Below are positions 7,793 through 10,638 of a stretch of 10,638 nucleotides of DNA, in pieces. Source of the DNA: Nephromyces sp. MM_2019 (taxonomy: Eukaryota; Apicomplexa; Aconoidasida; Nephromycida); NCBI GenBank assembly GCA_015657535.1, contig JADHZB010000967.1, positions 6,365 through 17,002 of the forward strand, read 5' to 3'. The translations under genes and the position numbers were made by a program. How positions within the stretch are numbered: the first letter of the stretch is position 1; every line of letters begins with the position of its first letter. Below the pieces are notes generated by a model. That model did no database searches. It was not told the origin of the DNA and saw nothing but the letters and a program-made list of their open reading frames with translations.

Positions 7793-7926
7793 AAGATATT
7801 TGTTATTCCAAGGAAGAAGACAATTTCTTAGCAGTGCGCACAACATCAACTGCTTCTTCTTTTGTTTTCACTGCATTTTCTTTCGGCAAATCTTCAATAT
7901 ATCACGTAGATTCTAGCTCTTCTTGA
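7793..7926 (+). CDS. possible terminal exon, Ser/Phe-rich peptide
   Basis: After the polypyrimidine stretch and CTTCTTCAG ending at 7792, the + frame reads DICYSKEEDNFLAVRTTSTA, then a Ser/Phe/Thr-rich segment, then GKSSIYHVDSSSS and TGA at 7924-7926. The two other frames are less protein-like. The first two bases complete a codon, so the preceding exon must end in phase 1; GTGTATGT at 6959 would fit, giving an 834-bp intron containing the 22-bp array. Against it, the stop is only 34 bases before ATG 7961 of the next gene. The C/T-rich sequence could instead be intron leading to an acceptor at GAAG 7927 or GCAG 7932. Confidence 0.3.
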
Positions 7927-7960
7927 AGGCAGTTTCGCACTGTTTCCTGATGTGTGCGAA

Positions 7961-10638
7961 ATGCATCCTCTAAAGGGCTCAGATGTTAATCAAGAAGAAG
8001 CGAGTGAATCCTCACGTTCTGCAGGTAAATCGTCTTCCTGTTTCATCCTTATTTGTCATCACTTTCTGTCTTTTTCTTGCTTCGTTATGTTATATGCACT
8101 GGAAATTCCTTCATTTTCATCAAATTTGCAGTTTTTTGATCTTCATCATCACTTCTTCTCAAAAAGCCTCCATTTTCATCAAAATAATGCGAACCTTCAT
8201 CTCTAATCTTCACCTTGCCTTTCTTTGCCAGATACTTCCACCCCCTCTAGTGAGGAATTGGCTGCTGTGAGAGCTTCGACCGTCTCCACCCCCCTACAGA
8301 GAAATGAGGGGGGAGAAGAGAACTTCAGCAGTATTGGAAGCCTTCAGTATGAAGGCAACCCCCCTTTGCTAGGATCTTCATCATTGACGGGGGGGAATGG
8401 CTACGAGTCACTCATGAGCTTAGCACCTTTGGGGGGTGCTAGCAGTGAGGGGGGGTTGTGGAAAAACCCTCCTCAATCTGTTGATGAGGTGGTGTGTGCT
8501 GCGAGCTCCTTTCCACATGCTGCAGCCCCCTCATCTTCTACTGATAGGGGCTCTTCATTGGAGGAGGGCGCCTTGGGTGCAGGGGCGGGGGGGCTTATAC
8601 TTCCGAAGCACACATCTTCAGCATTCCTTTCTGCAACCAATCAAGGCATTGAAGACGGTTCTTTCCTTCAGCTTTTGCCTAACAGAGATCCCTCTTCCTC
8701 GTTTATTTCCCAGCAAAAACCTAACTTCATGCGAGAGGGGGGTGAAGGGTTTGCTGCAGACCTCCCCCCCTCATCTAAGCATCCGAATATTGAGGGGGGT
8801 GTTACCGGCCAAGCTTATGGGAGGGATGCTCCTTCCCCTGTAAGTTATCTGCTTAACTTAGGCGTACAAAGAGTTGGAAGCAGGGGGGGGAGTGGGGGTG
8901 AGATTGGGTGGAAAATTGAGAGCCTCCCTCACAACGCCCCCCACTACACCACCCACGAAATTTCACACGATATCCCTCATGACGTCCCCATCCCCCACGA
9001 AATACCCCGCAATGTCCCTCATAACACCCCCCCCAACACGTCCCACCTCACCCCCCACCTATGGAGAGATACAATTGGAGAGAACAGAGCGTCTAGCCAG
9101 CTGCACCCCCCTCCCAACGCTAAACCCTCCGCCTTTTCCCCCTTATCGGGAGATACAAACTATCTACCCTCAAGTTTGAATCCCCCCCTTTCCTCCTTCA
9201 GTAAGCCTACTCTGACTTATGGGGAGGGGGGTTTAGTTAGTGAGCAAGCTATACGGGGAGGTGCTGTGTGTGCTGATACAATGAAGGAGGTTGAATCTCC
9301 TTCAGCACCTTCCTCGAGGGGGGTGACGAAGAGTTTTCTGGGGAGTGAAGCCCCAGGAGGGGAATCTTTTGGAAGAGTCGTTATCTTTGCTGATGACGCC
9401 CCTGTTGTTAGTTTACCTGAAGATTGGGGAGTAGCTTCTAGTTACGCTCCTTCCCCACTTGCTACCTCTAGTGGTGAGAGCACACAGGCTTCTGGAAGGG
9501 GAAAGTTTAAGGGGGGTAGACGAGGGAGCTCTGGTGTGTGGGGGAACCCCCCTAAACTATCTCCCTTTGCCGTGGATAGTAGCTTCCCTCCAAGTTCTGC
9601 ATCTGCATCTCCTCCTCATCCTTTATCTTCATCTCCGCCTCCCCGTGAGGAGGCAATGCCCTCAGATACCTTCGAGGGCTCCCCCCCACACGAGATCTTC
9701 ACAACTACCCTCAGTGGGAGGAGGGTGAGAAGAAACGTAACTCTTTCATCCCCCTCGCAATCTAGCGCTGTATTAGCTCGTGGAAGAAGGGGTAGAAAAC
9801 CCATGAATAGTCCATCCCCCCTCAACCCCCCGGCAGTAGTCCCTGTTGACCCCCCACCCTCAAGTGAAGGGGGGCCCTTTTCGTTAGAGAATCTTTGCAG
9901 GGTACATCAGGGGGGTGGATACCCAATCAGTGTGACTTCCCCCCCCTTCAAGTCTCGGCCTCACAGCGCCTCTTCTCCGTGTTTTGTTAGGCAAGCACAG
10001 CTTCTTTCTAGCGATGAAGCTAGTGGTTTGCAGGGGGGTGGTGGGGGTCATCATATAGCAAATTTGGAGGGCGGGAAGGAGTTGTTGTTAGAGGGTGCCT
10101 TGTGTTTGGGGGGAGCAAGAGAGGAGGATGGAAGAGAAGGTAAAGAGGGGCAACAGGACGAAGACGATGAAGATGAAGAACACGCTGATGAAGAAGAAGA
10201 AGAAGGGAGGGATTTTACAGAAAATCGTTGCGATAATGGGGTTTTGTTGGAGGAAAAGCTTGTTGATAGAAAGCATTCCTCATCAGTAAGGGGGGTTGAT
10301 GCTCATTGCTTCCCTAACTGTGAAACTGAAGCAGGGGGAGCAGCGACTGAAGAAGAAATCGCCAAGCTTCCAGCAGCTGCCCACCTGAATATGCTGCAGA
10401 GAAAAGCACTTAGGAGGGTGGATAGGATATCATCAAATGGTGTGAAGGCAAGATACACACAGGCTAGTTTGATGAGAGAATCAGTTAATAGTTTAGGAGA
10501 CACACACACGAGCTCCACAGCAGACTTCAGGTTGCTTCCAGGAGACACACACGCGAGCATGATTGGGGAGTCTCGATCTCGCGCTCTCGACACACACGCG
10601 AGCATGATTGGGGAGTCTCGATCTCGCGCTCTCGACAC
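7961..10638 (+). CDS. large low-complexity protein, two exons, 3' end outside window
   Basis: Exon 1 is taken as 7961-8024 (MHPLKGSDVNQEEASESS and RSAG), exon 2 as 8232-10638, joined in phase 1 by an Asp codon. Exon 2 has no stop for more than 800 codons, far beyond chance. The partial product is 823 residues, rich in Pro, Ser and Gly, with no signal peptide, membrane segment or recognised catalytic domain. In order it shows a disordered Ser/Gly/Pro region (22-250), a His tetrapeptide repeat (about 254-298), basic patches GRGKFKGGRRG (443-453), GRRVRR (517-522) and RGRRGRKP (538-545), an acidic tract (652-679) and 15-residue repeats from 763 to the edge. Basic patches plus an acidic tract suggest a nuclear, nucleic-acid-contacting role, which is inference only. 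The start is uncertain: the frame is open back to 7910, so exon 1 could be internal; ATG 8414 is the first Met in exon 2. Confidence 0.88.
8025..8231 (+). other. intron of the large gene
   Basis: The donor is GCAG|GTAAAT at 8021-8030. The acceptor is CTTTCTTTGCCAG at 8219-8231, behind a long C/T-rich tract. The 207-bp insert carries an in-frame TAA at 8204-8206, so splicing is needed to join the ATG 7961 frame to exon 2. It is T-rich and TG-poor, unlike the supposed introns elsewhere in the window. CATTTTCATCAAA occurs twice (8112 and 8171), and TTTGCAG at 8125-8131 is an alternative acceptor. Confidence 0.6.
8927..9061 (+). repeat. 12-bp coding repeat: His tetrapeptide array
   Basis: Within the large protein, 45 residues read as degenerate tetrapeptides of the form Pro/Ser/Thr-His-Asp/Asn/Glu-Ile/Val/Thr: PHNA PHYT THEI SHDI PHDV, then PHEI PRNV PHNT PPNT SHLT PHL after a PI insertion. 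The DNA keeps the pattern as CCNCAC or CCTCAT words 12 bp apart. Regular His spacing might bind metal ions, but no known family is identified. Confidence 0.85.
9779..9802 (+). other. AT-hook-like basic motif in the large protein
   Basis: Residues 538-545 read RGRRGRKP, preceded by Ala and followed by Met-Asn-Ser-Pro. The classical AT-hook has an Arg-Gly-Arg-Pro core flanked by basic residues. Here Arg-Gly-Arg is followed by Lys-Pro, so it is a variant at best. It could also act as a nuclear localisation signal. Confidence 0.4.
10121..10204 (+). other. acidic tract in the large protein
   Basis: Residues 652-679 are dominated by Glu and Asp (for example DEDDEDEEHADEEEEE), with a few Gly, Arg and Gln at the start. 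Acidic tracts are common in chromatin and nucleolar proteins; here this supports only a disordered, charged segment. At the DNA level it is a GAA/GAT-rich run. Confidence 0.85.
10454..10638 (+). repeat. 45-bp coding tandem repeat, cut by window edge
   Basis: Two identical 45-bp units, 10544-10588 and 10589-10633, encode DTHASMIGESRSRAL, and a third begins at 10634. Two diverged units precede them in register: YTQASLMRESVNSLG (10454-10498) and DTHTSSTADFRLLPG (10499-10543). Each clear unit starts with GACACACAC, the same CA core that marks the non-coding minisatellites. The identical units suggest recent expansion towards the right; total copy number is unknown. Confidence 0.95.

Larger units (their letters stand above)
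8288..10296. repeat. dispersed AGGGGGGT / ACCCCCCT octamers in the coding exon
   Basis: AGGGGGGT begins at 8736, 8793, 9225, 9317, 9510, 9909, 10032 and 10289; its complement ACCCCCCT begins at 8288, 8358, 9105 and 9546. They belong to a set of about 30 runs of six or more G or C in this exon, counted by eye. They fall in more than one codon frame (GAG GGG GGT, AGG GGG GTN, AAC CCC CCT, ACC CCC CTA), so the recurrence is at the DNA level and not only in the protein. Confidence 0.85.

Noticed and set aside
7401..7926. Frames of 75-171 codons on both strands through the 22-bp array
   Set aside because: The repeats generate several overlapping open frames at once with the same periodic peptide. 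Only the part after 7793 has non-repeat composition and is listed separately.
8436..9179. Plus-strand frames of 135 and 101 codons inside exon 2
   Set aside because: They are out of frame with the continuous 2.4-kb frame and terminate; GC-rich low-complexity sequence produces them as shadows.
10303..10638. Minus-strand 111-codon frame at the right edge
   Set aside because: It is antisense to the large exon and stays open because the 45-bp repeat is a multiple of three.

Overview
The window looks like nuclear DNA of a eukaryote, probably a unicellular one. Most of it is non-coding, dinucleotide-rich and full of minisatellites. The one secure gene seems to carry a spliceosomal intron, and there are no bacterial-style operons or ribosome binding sites. 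A coccidian or another alveolate would fit a long low-complexity protein of this kind, but nothing here fixes the taxon. No RNA gene, transposon or CRISPR array was recognised.

From 1 to about 7780 the sequence is punctuated every few tens of bases by short (TG)n or (CA)n tracts. These are not mixed at random. They form blocks of one polarity, TG on the + strand at 1-240, 1350-2330, 4080-4620, 5290-6230 and 6640-7780, and CA on the + strand at 340-1270, 2340-4060, 4770-5260 and 6250-6620. Inside the blocks lie at least ten tandem repeats of unrelated sequence and different period (22, 23, about 25, 26, about 33, 35, 45 and 51 bp), nearly all built around a (TG/CA)3-5 core. Between the tracts are short open stretches that may be exons. 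Most of the better ones read in the direction in which TG is on the sense strand, so the polarity blocks may mark alternating gene orientation with UG-rich introns. That is inference.

From about 7793 the character changes. A possible terminal exon (7793-7926) is followed by a clear gene on the + strand: a short first exon (from ATG 7961, or an internal exon starting slightly upstream), a 207-bp intron, and one exon open from 8232 to the right edge with no stop codon. It encodes about 823 residues so far of an unrecognised Pro/Ser/Gly-rich protein. The protein has a histidine-containing tetrapeptide repeat, an AT-hook-like basic motif, a long acidic tract and a C-terminal 15-residue tandem repeat cut by the window edge. 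This exon has its own dialect: about 30 runs of six or more G or C, twelve of them the octamer AGGGGGGT or its complement, against about two such runs in the preceding 8.2 kb.

No pathway or gene co-operation can be inferred. One ambiguous base (N) lies at 5577.
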